A stretch of DNA of 64,000 nt from Dyadobacter luticola (GCF_005860805.1 NZ_VCEJ01000004.1:682001-746000), one strand, 5' to 3'; shown: positions 24,633 to 34,289, numbered from the stretch's first letter. The notes: generated from the sequence alone by a model not told the origin. Made by a program: numbers and translations.

Positions 24633-27236
24633 ATGAAAAGAACATTTCATTTTCAACTCATTATTCTCTGTCTGGCCTTTTTGTCGGGTTGCGGCAAATC
24701 CGGGGAAATTTCCAAGGAGCAGGCAGAGAAAATCGGCATTTCCTGGAAGCTGATTACAAATTTTACTGAGCCGGAGGGCAGTTTTGAGGCGAAGTTTACA
24801 ATTAAAAATGGCAGTGACATTACACTGGATGGAAGCAACTGGAAGCTGTTTTTCAACATGTCGCCGCGGCCGATCCATTCTAATAAAACACCGCAACCTG
24901 CGGTGATTGAGCACATTAACGGTGACTGGTACCAGATGGTGGCAGCGAAGGATTTCAAGCTGGCACCGGGCGATTCGGTGGTAGTTAACTATACTGGTAC
25001 AGAAGGTATAATTAAGGAAACGGATGCGCCGATGGGCTTGTATTTTGTTTTTTATGATAAAGAAGGAAAAGAAAAGGACATTGTGCAGGTGAAGGACTTT
25101 GCGGTGGAGCCTTTCATAACCAAAGAGCAGATACTACGCGGCACCCGGGATTTGAAAAAAATGCCGACACCTGAAAACCGCTACCAGGATAACCTGGCTT
25201 TTACCACGTTAGGCGCGGATCAGCTTTTAAAAGTCATCCCGACGCCTGTAAAAATGACTTCTTCGGCAGGCACTTTCGCATTGAGCAGTCAGGCGAATAT
25301 TTTTTATCAGGAAGGCCTTGAAACAGAAGCTAAGCTGCTGATCGAGAAACTGAAAGCGGTGACCGGAACAGACTTTCCGATTCAAAAAGGAACACCACAA
25401 GCTTCTGCTGCGTCTGCTCCTTCAATCGTGCTGAAAACCGGTGCGGTGAATGTGAATGGCATTTCGAAAGAAGCGTATAAACTGAATGTTGATCAAAGCG
25501 GCGTCACGATTACCGGTAGCGACGCGGCGGGTGTTTTTTATGGTATTCAAAGTCTTTTGCAACTGATACCGACAGAATCTTACATTAAAAAAGCAGAATC
25601 GGCGGTGATCGGTTATGTGCAGATTGAAGATGCACCGCGGTTCCAGTTTAGAAGTATGCATTTGGATGTGGGACGTAATTTCCAGACGGTGGAGTCGGTG
25701 AAGCGAATGCTCGATTTGCTGGCGTCTTATAAAATCAACCATTTTCTTTTTTACACCACCGAAGATGAAGGCTGGCGGCTGGAAATTGACGGTTTGCCTG
25801 AACTAACGAAAGTAGGTGCACAGCGCCAGCATACTTCCGGCATCGGCGCGACAGCATTACATCCTTCGTACGGCTCCGGCCCAAAAGCTTATGATGATGG
25901 CAAATTTGGCAGCGGCTTTTACAAAAAAGCCGAGTTTATCGAAATCCTGAAATACGCAAACGACCGGCACATTAAGGTCATCCCGGAAGTGAATTTCCCT
26001 GGCCACGCGCTGGCGGCGATCAAATCCATGGAGGCGCGGTATGAAAGGTTGATGAAAGAAGGCAAGGAAAAAGAAGCGAACGAATACCGCCTCATCGACC
26101 CGGATGATAAGTCAGTTTATTTGTCGGCGCAGGCTTATAAGAACAATGTGGTTTGCGTGGCGCGGGAGTCGGTTTATCATTTTTATGAAAAAGTGGTGGA
26201 CGAAATTGCGAAGATGTACAAGGAAGCGGGTTTGACGATGGATACCTTCCATACCGGCGGCGACGAAGTGGCTGAGGGTGTCTGGACAAAATCGCCGATG
26301 ATCGACAAGCTTTTGAAGGAGCATCCTGAACTGAAAGGTCCGAAAAGCTTGCAGACGTATTTTGTGCGTACGCTTTTACCACGATTGGAAAAAAGAAACC
26401 TGAAAGTGCATGGCTGGGAAGAAATCGCCTTGACCAAAACGGCTGACGGAAAATACCTGTCGAATCCTGAGTTTGCAGGCAAGCCGGTGTATCCTTATAT
26501 CTGGAACAACGTGTTTGACGTCGATCTCGGCAACCGCATGGCGAACGACGGTTATCAGGTGATCCTCTGCAATGTGACAAATTTCTATTATGATATGTCG
26601 TACAACAATGATCCGAAAGAGCCGGGATTGTACTGGGGCGGGTTTGTGGATGTACGTGACATGTGGACTTTTTCTCCTTTTAATATGTTCAAAACCACCG
26701 AGGAAACGGCGATGGGCAAACCGATGAAGGAGGAATTTGTTGGTAAACAACTCATGAAACCCGAAGCCAGAAAGAATGTTTATGGGGTGGAATCGCAGCT
26801 TTGGAGTGAGACTATCAAAGGCCGGGATATGATGGAATATTCGGTGCTGCCGAAACTGCTGGGCTTCTCGGAAAGCGCATGGTCGGAACGGAAGTGGGAG
26901 AATGTGGCGGACGATGCAGCGCGCAAGAAAATGATCAATGATGGGTGGAATCTTTTTGCTAACTCCATCGCACAAAGACATTTACCAAGACTGCGGTACC
27001 TAAACGGTGGCTACAACTACCGCATCCCAATGCCGGGCGCGGTGATTGAAAACGGCGAGTTGAAAGCCAATGTGGAGCTTCCTGGTCTGACCATTCGCTA
27101 CACCACCGACGGATCGGAACCGACTGTGAGTTCGACAGTTTATAAAGCACCGATAAGACTGGTAGGGCAGATCAAGCTGAAAAGCTTCGATGCCGCCGGA
27201 ACTGCCAGCCGGACAGCGGTGCTGGCAGCCAAATAA
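24633..27236 (+). CDS. GH20 beta-N-acetylhexosaminidase lipoprotein
   Basis: Protein of 867 residues from ATG 24633; the frame is open from 24540, but only this start gives a lipoprotein signal (MKRTFHFQLIILCLAFLSGC, lipobox LSGC). Order: chitobiase/beta-hexosaminidase N-terminal CBM-like domain (about 25-170), GH20 domain 2 (about 200-335), then the GH20 barrel with FHTGGDEVAEGVW, whose Asp544-Glu545 pair is the substrate-assisted catalytic pair. The C-terminus is a chitobiase-type Ig-like domain (IRYTTDGSEPT). It removes terminal GlcNAc or GalNAc from glycans, probably at the outer membrane. ROK kinase, transporter and regulator genes follow on the same strand. Confidence 0.95.
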   Translation: MKRTFHFQLIILCLAFLSGCGKSGEISKEQAEKIGISWKLITNFTEPEGSFEAKFTIKNGSDITLDGSNWKLFFNMSPRPIHSNKTPQPAVIEHINGDWYQMVAAKDFKLAPGDSVVVNYTGTEGIIKETDAPMGLYFVFYDKEGKEKDIVQVKDFAVEPFITKEQILRGTRDLKKMPTPENRYQDNLAFTTLGADQLLKVIPTPVKMTSSAGTFALSSQANIFYQEGLETEAKLLIEKLKAVTGTDFPIQKGTPQASAASAPSIVLKTGAVNVNGISKEAYKLNVDQSGVTITGSDAAGVFYGIQSLLQLIPTESYIKKAESAVIGYVQIEDAPRFQFRSMHLDVGRNFQTVESVKRMLDLLASYKINHFLFYTTEDEGWRLEIDGLPELTKVGAQRQHTSGIGATALHPSYGSGPKAYDDGKFGSGFYKKAEFIEILKYANDRHIKVIPEVNFPGHALAAIKSMEARYERLMKEGKEKEANEYRLIDPDDKSVYLSAQAYKNNVVCVARESVYHFYEKVVDEIAKMYKEAGLTMDTFHTGGDEVAEGVWTKSPMIDKLLKEHPELKGPKSLQTYFVRTLLPRLEKRNLKVHGWEEIALTKTADGKYLSNPEFAGKPVYPYIWNNVFDVDLGNRMANDGYQVILCNVTNFYYDMSYNNDPKEPGLYWGGFVDVRDMWTFSPFNMFKTTEETAMGKPMKEEFVGKQLMKPEARKNVYGVESQLWSETIKGRDMMEYSVLPKLLGFSESAWSERKWENVADDAARKKMINDGWNLFANSIAQRHLPRLRYLNGGYNYRIPMPGAVIENGELKANVELPGLTIRYTTDGSEPTVSSTVYKAPIRLVGQIKLKSFDAAGTASRTAVLAAK

Positions 27237-27288
27237 CATTTTTGAATACCTCCGATACCAAAAACTACTCAACATTTTAGAAGGCTCG

Positions 27289-28119
27289 ATGAACATAGGT
27301 GTAGATATCGGCGGCACGAACATTCGTGCCGGGATAGAGTCAGGCGGGTACATTACCTGGCAAAACCAGATGGCGCTGGAAAACAAACATTCCCTGCCGT
27401 CGACATTAAACCAGCTGATGGACCTGATCAGGCCTTTTACCAAATACCCTGTGAAAGGGATTGGCATCGGCGTACCGTCGGTAGTGGATGTGAATAAAGG
27501 GATTGTGTATAATGTGATGAACATTCCTTCGTGGGAGGAGGTAGCATTGAAGGAAATCGTTGAAAATGAGTTCAATCTGCCGGTTTCGATCAATAATGAT
27601 GTGAACTGTTTTATCCTGGGCGAGCACCGGTTTGGTCTGGCGAAAAAGTATAGCTCGGTGATCGGGATGGCGATCGGGACGGGTTTGGGTTCCGGGATTA
27701 TCATTGACAATCATTTGTATACGGGCAGAAATTGCGGGGCGGGGGAGATAGGGATGCTGCCTTATAAGGATTCGATTTTGGAAAATTATGTTTGCAACCG
27801 TTTTTTTGAAGATTCGCTGGGCATCGATGCATTCGGTGCCCACGAAGCTGCCCTTGCGGGGAATAAGAAGGCAATCGAGGTTTGGGAAGAATTCGGCGTG
27901 CACCTGGGCGCGGTGGTCAAAGCAATTATGTATACGTATGATCCCGAAGCGATTGTGCTGGGTGGCTCTATCGCAAAAGCCAATGCTTTTTTCCAGGAAA
28001 GTATGCTCGCAAGTTTGAAAGATTTTGCCTATCCCGAGTCACTGCGGCACCTGACCTTACTGCTTTCTGAAAATGAAAATATCGCTTTGCTGGGCGCAGC
28101 AGCACTTTTGGACGATTAA
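27289..28119 (+). CDS. ROK-family sugar kinase
   Basis: Protein of 276 residues from ATG 27289 (MNIGVDIGGTNIRAGI); the longer frame to 27190 overlaps the hexosaminidase gene and is not used. The phosphate-binding DIGGTN and the catalytic Asp in INNDVNCFILGE are present, followed by GMAIGTGLGSGIII. The usual ROK zinc motif (CxCGxxGCxE) is absent: the matching segment reads GRNCGAGEIGMLPY. Family members phosphorylate glucose, fructose, GlcNAc or ManNAc. Context (hexosaminidase upstream by 52 bp, sugar transporter downstream by 21 bp) favours an N-acetylhexosamine; this is inference. Confidence 0.88.
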   Translation: MNIGVDIGGTNIRAGIESGGYITWQNQMALENKHSLPSTLNQLMDLIRPFTKYPVKGIGIGVPSVVDVNKGIVYNVMNIPSWEEVALKEIVENEFNLPVSINNDVNCFILGEHRFGLAKKYSSVIGMAIGTGLGSGIIIDNHLYTGRNCGAGEIGMLPYKDSILENYVCNRFFEDSLGIDAFGAHEAALAGNKKAIEVWEEFGVHLGAVVKAIMYTYDPEAIVLGGSIAKANAFFQESMLASLKDFAYPESLRHLTLLLSENENIALLGAAALLDD

Positions 28120-28140
28120 ATAATTTTTGACACCTCCCAC

Positions 28141-29391
28141 ATGCAAAGAAACATTTTTATCGTCGTACTGATCCTGCTGATTTTCTTCGTCATTTCCTTT
28201 CTTACCAACATTCTTGGCCCGATTATCCCCGACATTGTAAAAAGTTTTGACCTGAGCATCGGCCTCGCGGGTTTCCTGCCTTTTGCGTTTTTTGTGGCTT
28301 ACGGAGTAATGTCAATCCCGGCGGGTTTGATGGTGGAGAAGTATGGCGAGAAGATCATTCTGATCGCGGCGTTTTTGCTGGCTTTTGCCGGTGCGTTACT
28401 TTTTGCCATAATACCCAGTTTTACGATTGCGCTGACGTCGCTTTTTATGATCGGGATCGGGATGGCGATGTTGCAGGTGGTGATCAATCCTTTGCTGCGG
28501 GTGGCTGGCGGGGAAGAAAAATTTGCCTTTTTTTCGGTGCTGGCGCAGCTTTTTTTCGGCGCTGCTTCCTTTTTAAGTCCTTTGCTTTATAGCTATCTGG
28601 TTCTGAATGTGCATTCCGGCTCATCGGGTTTTTTGATTAATACATTGAATAACCTGGTGCCTGAAAACCTGAAATGGGTCTCGCTATACTGGGTTTTTGC
28701 GGTAATAGCGCTGGCGATGGTGGTAGTGATCTCACTGGTCAGGTTTCCGAAGGTGGAGCTGCTGGAAGATGAGCGTATTGATGTGGGAAAATCATTTAAA
28801 GAGCTGGCTGCCAATAAATTTGTCTGGCTGTTTTTTCTCGGAATATTCGCCTACGTGGGTACCGAGCAGGGGATTGCGAACTGGATTTCGCAATTTTTAC
28901 AAACCTACCATCATGTCGATCCGGCTACGACCGGCGCTTCCGTCATCTCTTATTTCTGGGGACTTTTAACAATAGGCTGCTTTCTGGGGCTGATCCTTTT
29001 GAAACTTATCGATAGCCGCAAAGTCCTGGTTTTCTTCACTGCCGGAGCCGTTATGTCCTTACTAGCAGCATTGTTTGGATCAAAAGACCTGGCTTTGCAG
29101 GCATTCCCTGCCGCGGGATTTTTTGCTTCCGTGATGTATTCCGTGATTTTTTCTCTGGCATTAAATTCTGTTCCCCGTCACCACGGCACATTCTCGGGCA
29201 TTCTCTGCGCGGGTATTGCGGGCGGGGCAGTGGTACCTTTGATCGTAGGCGGTTTGGGCGAATTATTTGGTCTGCAACTGGCGATGTTATTTCTCCTGAT
29301 CCCGCTGGGCTACATTCTGAGCATCGGTATCTGGGCCAAGCCTTTGATCAAAAACGAAACCATCACAAGTGTCAAAGACTTTTTCAGTTAA
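28141..29391 (+). CDS. MFS sugar transporter
   Basis: Protein of 416 residues with twelve apparent membrane helices and the MFS-type loop GLMVEKYGEK after helix 2. The opening (FLTNILGPIIPDIVKSFDLS) and the central loop layout resemble the FucP/NagP-type sugar:proton symporters common in Bacteroidota. It is placed in the inner membrane and probably imports the sugar released by the upstream hexosaminidase for phosphorylation by the ROK kinase, whose gene ends 21 bp before it. Substrate inferred from context only. Confidence 0.87.
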   Translation: MQRNIFIVVLILLIFFVISFLTNILGPIIPDIVKSFDLSIGLAGFLPFAFFVAYGVMSIPAGLMVEKYGEKIILIAAFLLAFAGALLFAIIPSFTIALTSLFMIGIGMAMLQVVINPLLRVAGGEEKFAFFSVLAQLFFGAASFLSPLLYSYLVLNVHSGSSGFLINTLNNLVPENLKWVSLYWVFAVIALAMVVVISLVRFPKVELLEDERIDVGKSFKELAANKFVWLFFLGIFAYVGTEQGIANWISQFLQTYHHVDPATTGASVISYFWGLLTIGCFLGLILLKLIDSRKVLVFFTAGAVMSLLAALFGSKDLALQAFPAAGFFASVMYSVIFSLALNSVPRHHGTFSGILCAGIAGGAVVPLIVGGLGELFGLQLAMLFLLIPLGYILSIGIWAKPLIKNETITSVKDFFS

Positions 29392-29421
29392 AATGCTGAT
29401 CCAGAAGTTAAAATCTAATCC

Positions 29422-30582
29422 ATGTACAAAATCATTCTCCTTCTCGATTTTGCCGAAGGATACAGCAAGAGCCTGATGAAGGGGATTAATGCGTACTCCA
29501 AGGAATTTGGGCCATGGGTTTTTTGCCGGATGCCTCTTTTCCACCGCGAGACGATTGGTATCGACGGGATTTTACAGTGGGCTTTGGAATGGGGTGCAGA
29601 TGGTATTGTTGGTCAGCTATATAACAAGGAAATTGAGAAGATCCTGAAAGCCGGGATACCGGTGATCGCGCAGGATTTTAAGGAGCGTTTTACCGAAATA
29701 CCCAACATTACCGGTGCCTACCACGAGGCAGGGCAGCTCGGCGCGGATTATTTTCTCAAAAAGGGTTTTACCAATTTTGCTTTTTATGGTTTCAATGACA
29801 TTGTCTGGTCGCGGGAGCGGGCGGAGGGTTTTGAGGCCAGACTGAATGCAAAAGGGCATCAGGTACATTACTTCGAACATAAAAAGGCGCGGTCGACGGA
29901 GCTTTGGTACTACAAACCAAGCTCGCTGAGCCGCTGGCTGAAATCGCTGCCGAAGCCGATTGCGCTCATGACCTGCGACGATAACCAGGGCCAGCACATT
30001 ACCGAGGCTTGCCGACAGGTAGGTATACGAATTCCCGAGGAAGTGGCCGTGCTGGGCGTGGATAATGATGAAATGATCTGCGACCTTTCCGATCCGCCGC
30101 TTTCCAGCATTGCACTGGACGTTGAAAAAGGCGGATACGATGCTGCCCGCCTGCTCGACCACATGATTAAAAACGGCGCAAAGGATTTCTACGACATTAT
30201 CGTAAAACCGATGCAGGTGATCACCCGCCACTCGACGGACATTTACGCTACGAATGACGATTACATTGCCTCAACCTTAAAATACATTCATCAGAACATT
30301 GACAAAAACCTGCACGTAGATGAAGTGGTAAAGCAGGTGCCATTATCACGCCGGGCGCTGGAAAAGCGGTTTTTGGAGATTACGGGTTATCCGATTTACA
30401 AATATATTTTCAACCTGCGGATTGAGAAATTCTCCCAGAAGCTGCTCGATTCGGATATGTCTGTTTTTGAAATCGCGCTTGATATGGGGCTTACAGACAG
30501 CAAAAATATAGCCCGCCAATTCAGGCAGGCTAAGGGGTGTAGTCCAAGTGTTTACCGTAATAAATATCTGGCCGGCAAGTAG
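29422..30582 (+). CDS. XylR-like transcriptional regulator (LacI-type sensor plus AraC HTH)
   Basis: Protein of 386 residues. Residues about 1-270 form a periplasmic-binding-protein-like sugar sensor as in LacI/XylR (IILLLDFAEGYSKSLMKGI, VAVLGVDNDEMICDLSDPPLSSIALD). Residues about 280-386 form an AraC-type double HTH (IDKNLHVDEVVKQVPLSRRALEKRFLEITGYPIYKYI, then FEIALDMGLTDSKNIARQFRQAKGCSPSVYR). E. coli XylR has this same layout and binds direct repeats. It ends the plus-strand arm (30 bp after the transporter) and is the obvious candidate regulator of the locus. One base separates its stop from that of the convergent M13 peptidase. Confidence 0.92.
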   Translation: MYKIILLLDFAEGYSKSLMKGINAYSKEFGPWVFCRMPLFHRETIGIDGILQWALEWGADGIVGQLYNKEIEKILKAGIPVIAQDFKERFTEIPNITGAYHEAGQLGADYFLKKGFTNFAFYGFNDIVWSRERAEGFEARLNAKGHQVHYFEHKKARSTELWYYKPSSLSRWLKSLPKPIALMTCDDNQGQHITEACRQVGIRIPEEVAVLGVDNDEMICDLSDPPLSSIALDVEKGGYDAARLLDHMIKNGAKDFYDIIVKPMQVITRHSTDIYATNDDYIASTLKYIHQNIDKNLHVDEVVKQVPLSRRALEKRFLEITGYPIYKYIFNLRIEKFSQKLLDSDMSVFEIALDMGLTDSKNIARQFRQAKGCSPSVYRNKYLAGK

Positions 30583-30583
30583 C

Positions 30584-32626
30584 CTACCAGATCACAATGC
30601 GGGACGAATCCGGCAGCGACATTTTGCTGCCCGGCGTACAATCCCAGGCTGTCTGAAATTCTTTCAAATGTGGCAGCGGACCGTTGATCCGGTCTTTCGC
30701 TGGTGAGTGCGGGTCGGTTTGCACCTGGTTTTGCAAGGCTTCGTTGGTTGTGTTCATGTGCCAAACCTGCGCCCAGCCAAGAAAGAACCGCTGCTTCCAG
30801 TTAAAACCATCGATTGGAGCAGGCTCTGCTTTTCCTTTCAAAGATTTTTCCAAAGCGTGATAGGCTAATGTTAACCCACCTAAATCAGCCACATTCTCGC
30901 CGATTGTGAGCGCACCATTGATTTTGAAACCAGGCAAAGCCTCGATGCCGCTGAAATAATCAATGTACTTTTTGGTCAGCTTATCGAAATTGGTGCGGTC
31001 GGCGGCCGTCCACCAGTTTTTCAAATTTCCTTCATCATCAAATTGTGAGCCCTGGTCGTCGAAACCATGCGTAAATTCGTGCCCGATTACCGCAATGATA
31101 CCGCCATAATTGATCGCGTCGTCTGCATCGCGGTTGTAAAATGGCGGTTGGAGGATACCTGCCGGAAACACCACTTCGTTATTCAGCGGGTTGTAATAAG
31201 CATTGACTGTCTGCGGCGTCATACCCCATTCCTTCTTATCCACTTCCTTACCGATTTTCTCGACGGCCTCCTTATTCTGATAAAGAGAGGCAGAAATGAC
31301 ATTTTCAAAAAGCTTGTCCGGAGCGATGTCAATCGATGAATAATCCTTCCACTTATCCGGATAGCCGATTTTATAGGTGAATGCTTTCAGTTTCTTATGC
31401 GCCTTGGCCTTGGTGGAATCACTCATCCAGGTCAGCTTGTCGATGCGTTCGCCGTACACGGTACGCACGTTTTCAATCATTTCAGAAACTTTCTTTTTAT
31501 CGTCTTCCGGGAAATATTTCTTGGCAAACAATTTACCTAAAGGCATACCCAAAAGTCCATCGGTGGAGCGGATGGCGCGTTCTGTGCGGTTTCTCTGCTG
31601 TTTTGTGCCACGCATAACGGTAGAGAAAAAGCGAAAATCTTCCTGGTCGAAGTTCTTCGGCAGATAACCTGCAAACCGGGAAAGAAGCTGCCATTTCGTA
31701 TACAATTTCAAAGTTGCCAGCGGGGTTGCTTTCAATAATGTGTTCAGATTTTGCAGATAAGCTTTGTTTTGGACAATTACCGTATCTGCTTTCACATCCT
31801 GCTTGTCGGAAAAAGTTTTCAGGTCGAAATCCGGTGTCAGTTTTTCGAAATCCTTGAAAGCCATTTTGTTATAGGTTTTCACCGGGTCGCGCAGCTCCAC
31901 ATTGGTCAGTTGCAGCTTGGCAAGTTTTGTTTCAAAATCGAGGATCGTCTTGCCTGGATTGGGATCAGCCCAGGTTGCCATCGAGAACATTTTGTCTACG
32001 TGCTTTACAAATTCGGTGCGCACTTTGACGGTACTTGAATCGGTGCGCTCGTAGTAGCTTTTCTCACCCAGACTTAAACCGCTCTGGCCCTGATACAATG
32101 CATTGATTTTGCTGTTGCGCAAATCGCCTTCCACACCAAAACCAATCACATTTGATACCCCTACTTTTTGAAGCTCACCTGTTACCGACGAAAGGTCTTT
32201 CAGGGATTTTACCTCATTGATCTTGTCCAGGTAAGGTTTTAAAGGGGTTAGCCCACGCTTTTCAATGGTAGCAGTGTCCAGGAACGACTGATAGTAATCG
32301 GCGATCTGCTGCTCTTCGCTCCTGTTTTTACGGTCTTTCTTGTTGCTGATTTCTTCGATAATGCTGCGCAGCCTGACCTCTTTATTTTCTTTATCAAGAA
32401 TACCAAATGCACCCCAGCGGCTTTCTGTGCCGGGAATCGGGTTTTTCTTTTTCCAGCCACCATTTGCGTAGGTATCAAAATCGTCGCAGGCTTTGCCTGT
32501 AGAATCCAGCGAGCTGACGTCGAAGCCCGGTACTTTTTCGGTAGTGGCCTCCTCTTTTTCTTTTTTACAGGCGGTCAGCATTAATGACGCCGCCAATGCT
32601 GAATAGCAGATTTTAGCTAATCTCAT
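30584..32626 (-). CDS. M13-family (neprilysin/PepO) metallopeptidase lipoprotein
   Basis: Protein of 680 residues. The N-terminal signal ends in a lipobox (SLMLTAC, Cys20), so it is a lipoprotein, probably periplasm-facing or outer-membrane. The zinc site is HEFTH in VIGHEFTHGFDDQG (His516 and His520), with the third ligand in GENVADLGG, the M13 signature. NAYYNPLNNEVVFPAGILQPPF is also typical. These enzymes cleave short peptides. It lies 39 bp after the POT transporter gene, so peptide trimming and uptake are probably co-expressed. Confidence 0.95.
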   Translation of the reverse strand: MRLAKICYSALAASLMLTACKKEKEEATTEKVPGFDVSSLDSTGKACDDFDTYANGGWKKKNPIPGTESRWGAFGILDKENKEVRLRSIIEEISNKKDRKNRSEEQQIADYYQSFLDTATIEKRGLTPLKPYLDKINEVKSLKDLSSVTGELQKVGVSNVIGFGVEGDLRNSKINALYQGQSGLSLGEKSYYERTDSSTVKVRTEFVKHVDKMFSMATWADPNPGKTILDFETKLAKLQLTNVELRDPVKTYNKMAFKDFEKLTPDFDLKTFSDKQDVKADTVIVQNKAYLQNLNTLLKATPLATLKLYTKWQLLSRFAGYLPKNFDQEDFRFFSTVMRGTKQQRNRTERAIRSTDGLLGMPLGKLFAKKYFPEDDKKKVSEMIENVRTVYGERIDKLTWMSDSTKAKAHKKLKAFTYKIGYPDKWKDYSSIDIAPDKLFENVISASLYQNKEAVEKIGKEVDKKEWGMTPQTVNAYYNPLNNEVVFPAGILQPPFYNRDADDAINYGGIIAVIGHEFTHGFDDQGSQFDDEGNLKNWWTAADRTNFDKLTKKYIDYFSGIEALPGFKINGALTIGENVADLGGLTLAYHALEKSLKGKAEPAPIDGFNWKQRFFLGWAQVWHMNTTNEALQNQVQTDPHSPAKDRINGPLPHLKEFQTAWDCTPGSKMSLPDSSRIVIW

Positions 32627-32665
32627 TTTAAGTGTTTGTTTGTGAAGATTTTTAAAACAATGTTC

Positions 32666-34156
32666 CTAACTAATTCCGCCCATCCATCCTTTTATCGGTT
32701 TCCAGAATACCAATATGAGCAGCCCGAAAGCGGTGGAAATGATGGCTACTTGATTAAACAAGGCAGGCATTTGCATGACATTGCCCTCGTCGAAACCTCC
32801 GGCGAACAAGCCTGCAATCAAATTTCCCAGTGATGCGCCAACAAACCATATACCCATCAACTGACTTACGTAACGTTTCGGCGCCAGTTTGGTGTAAGAA
32901 CTTAAACCTACGGGACTTACGCATAACTCGCCGATGGTATTTAATAAATAGGTGAATGTCAGGAAAAGCGGGGAAGTGAGCTGTCCGGTTACGGCAATTT
33001 TGGACGCCGCTACCATCACGAAAAAGCTCAAACCCAGCAGGATCAAACCGGCCGCAAACTTGACCGGAATCGAGGGGTTCATGTTCCGGGACGACAAATA
33101 GATCCAGAGACTCGCCAGTATCGGTGCGAAAATGAGTACAAATGCAGGCTGAAAATTCTGGAACCAACTGGAAGGTACATCCCAGCCCCCGACCATTCTG
33201 TCGGTATGTCTTTCTGCAAATATTTGGAGTGAAGTACCTGCCTGCTCATATCCTGCCCAGAATAAAGAAATCGCCAGAAAGAGAATGATGAGGACGAGTA
33301 CGCGGTACTGCTCGACACGGGTGAGGCCGCCGGCGATGAGGATAAATAAGAAGTAGGAGGCCGAAATGGCGACAATGATCACGCCTGCACCCTGCGCCAA
33401 TCCCTGCGCGGTGGTCATATCGATGGTGCCAGTGTATTGTAAAACGATCAGGAATATGACCAGCGCTGCGATTAATCCGTACCCTAAAACGCTGTTTTTA
33501 CCGGACTGAGCCGTACTTTCGGGTGTGGCGATTTTGGCGGGAGGTACTTCTCCCAAACCTTTTAAATGTCTGGCAGCACCGATCCTGAAAACGATCAATC
33601 CCAGTAACATTCCAATTGCCGCAGCCCCGAAGCCCATGTGCCAGCTCACTCTTTCACCCAGGTATCCGACGATGGCGATCCCGAAAAATGAGCCGAGGTT
33701 GATACCCATATAAAAGATAGAGAATGCGGCGTCGCGCCGGGCACCGCCTTCGGGATACAGCTCGCCGACGATGGAGCTAATGTTGGGTTTGAGCAAACCT
33801 GTGCCAACTGCGACGGTAGTCAATCCCAGAAAAAACAAGACAGCCCCACCGGGTATGGCCAGGATAATGTGGCCGATCATGATGACGATACCGCCGTACC
33901 AGATCGCCTTTTTCTGTCCTAAAATGTTGTCCGCCAGCCAGCCTCCCGGCAATGTCAGCAGGTATACCGACGCGGTGTATATCCCATAAATCGCCGCACC
34001 TTCCCCCGCGCTCATGGCCATCCCGCCGCTTACTTTATCGATAAGAAAAAGAAGGAGTATTGCCCGCATCCCATAGTAGCTGAAACGCTCCCACATTTCG
34101 GCAAAAAACAAGATATAGAGCCCGGTGGGGTGTTTTTGAGATAACTGTGCAGACAT
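32666..34156 (-). CDS. POT/PTR-family proton-dependent oligopeptide transporter
   Basis: Protein of 496 residues with about 13-14 membrane helices. The family signature is at the N-terminus (LYILFFAEMWERFSYYGMRAILLLF, containing the ExxER proton-coupling motif), and FSIFYMGINLGSFFG is the second PTR signature. It imports di- and tripeptides with protons across the inner membrane. Upstream of it (34157-34254) no clear TAnnTTTG promoter is seen; the M13 peptidase gene follows by 39 bp in the same direction. Confidence 0.95.
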   Translation of the reverse strand: MSAQLSQKHPTGLYILFFAEMWERFSYYGMRAILLLFLIDKVSGGMAMSAGEGAAIYGIYTASVYLLTLPGGWLADNILGQKKAIWYGGIVIMIGHIILAIPGGAVLFFLGLTTVAVGTGLLKPNISSIVGELYPEGGARRDAAFSIFYMGINLGSFFGIAIVGYLGERVSWHMGFGAAAIGMLLGLIVFRIGAARHLKGLGEVPPAKIATPESTAQSGKNSVLGYGLIAALVIFLIVLQYTGTIDMTTAQGLAQGAGVIIVAISASYFLFILIAGGLTRVEQYRVLVLIILFLAISLFWAGYEQAGTSLQIFAERHTDRMVGGWDVPSSWFQNFQPAFVLIFAPILASLWIYLSSRNMNPSIPVKFAAGLILLGLSFFVMVAASKIAVTGQLTSPLFLTFTYLLNTIGELCVSPVGLSSYTKLAPKRYVSQLMGIWFVGASLGNLIAGLFAGGFDEGNVMQMPALFNQVAIISTAFGLLILVFWKPIKGWMGGIS

Positions 34157-34254
34157 AGAAGAGTAATGTTTTATTTGGTTTTAGGGCTATTCAGTAATAT
34201 GATTTACCGCACAAGATAGGAATTATGGATAAATATCTAAACCAGCCAAAACAA

Positions 34255-34289
34255 AAGCGGCAGCCGTGATGTTACTCCGGCTGCCGCTT
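34255..34289 (-). terminator. hairpin terminator after the coiled-coil protein gene
   Basis: Perfect 12-bp stem AAGCGGCAGCCG (34255-34266) and complement (34278-34289), 11-base loop. Read on the minus strand it is followed by a T-rich run, fitting termination of the 34312-35220 gene. Confidence 0.8.

Noticed and set aside
26376..26981. 201-codon minus-strand frame opposite the GH20 gene
   Set aside because: Lies fully under the GH20 barrel and has no start context or domain of its own.
27000..27710. 236-codon minus-strand frame across the GH20/ROK junction
   Set aside because: Opposite strand to two well-supported genes; no recognisable motif.
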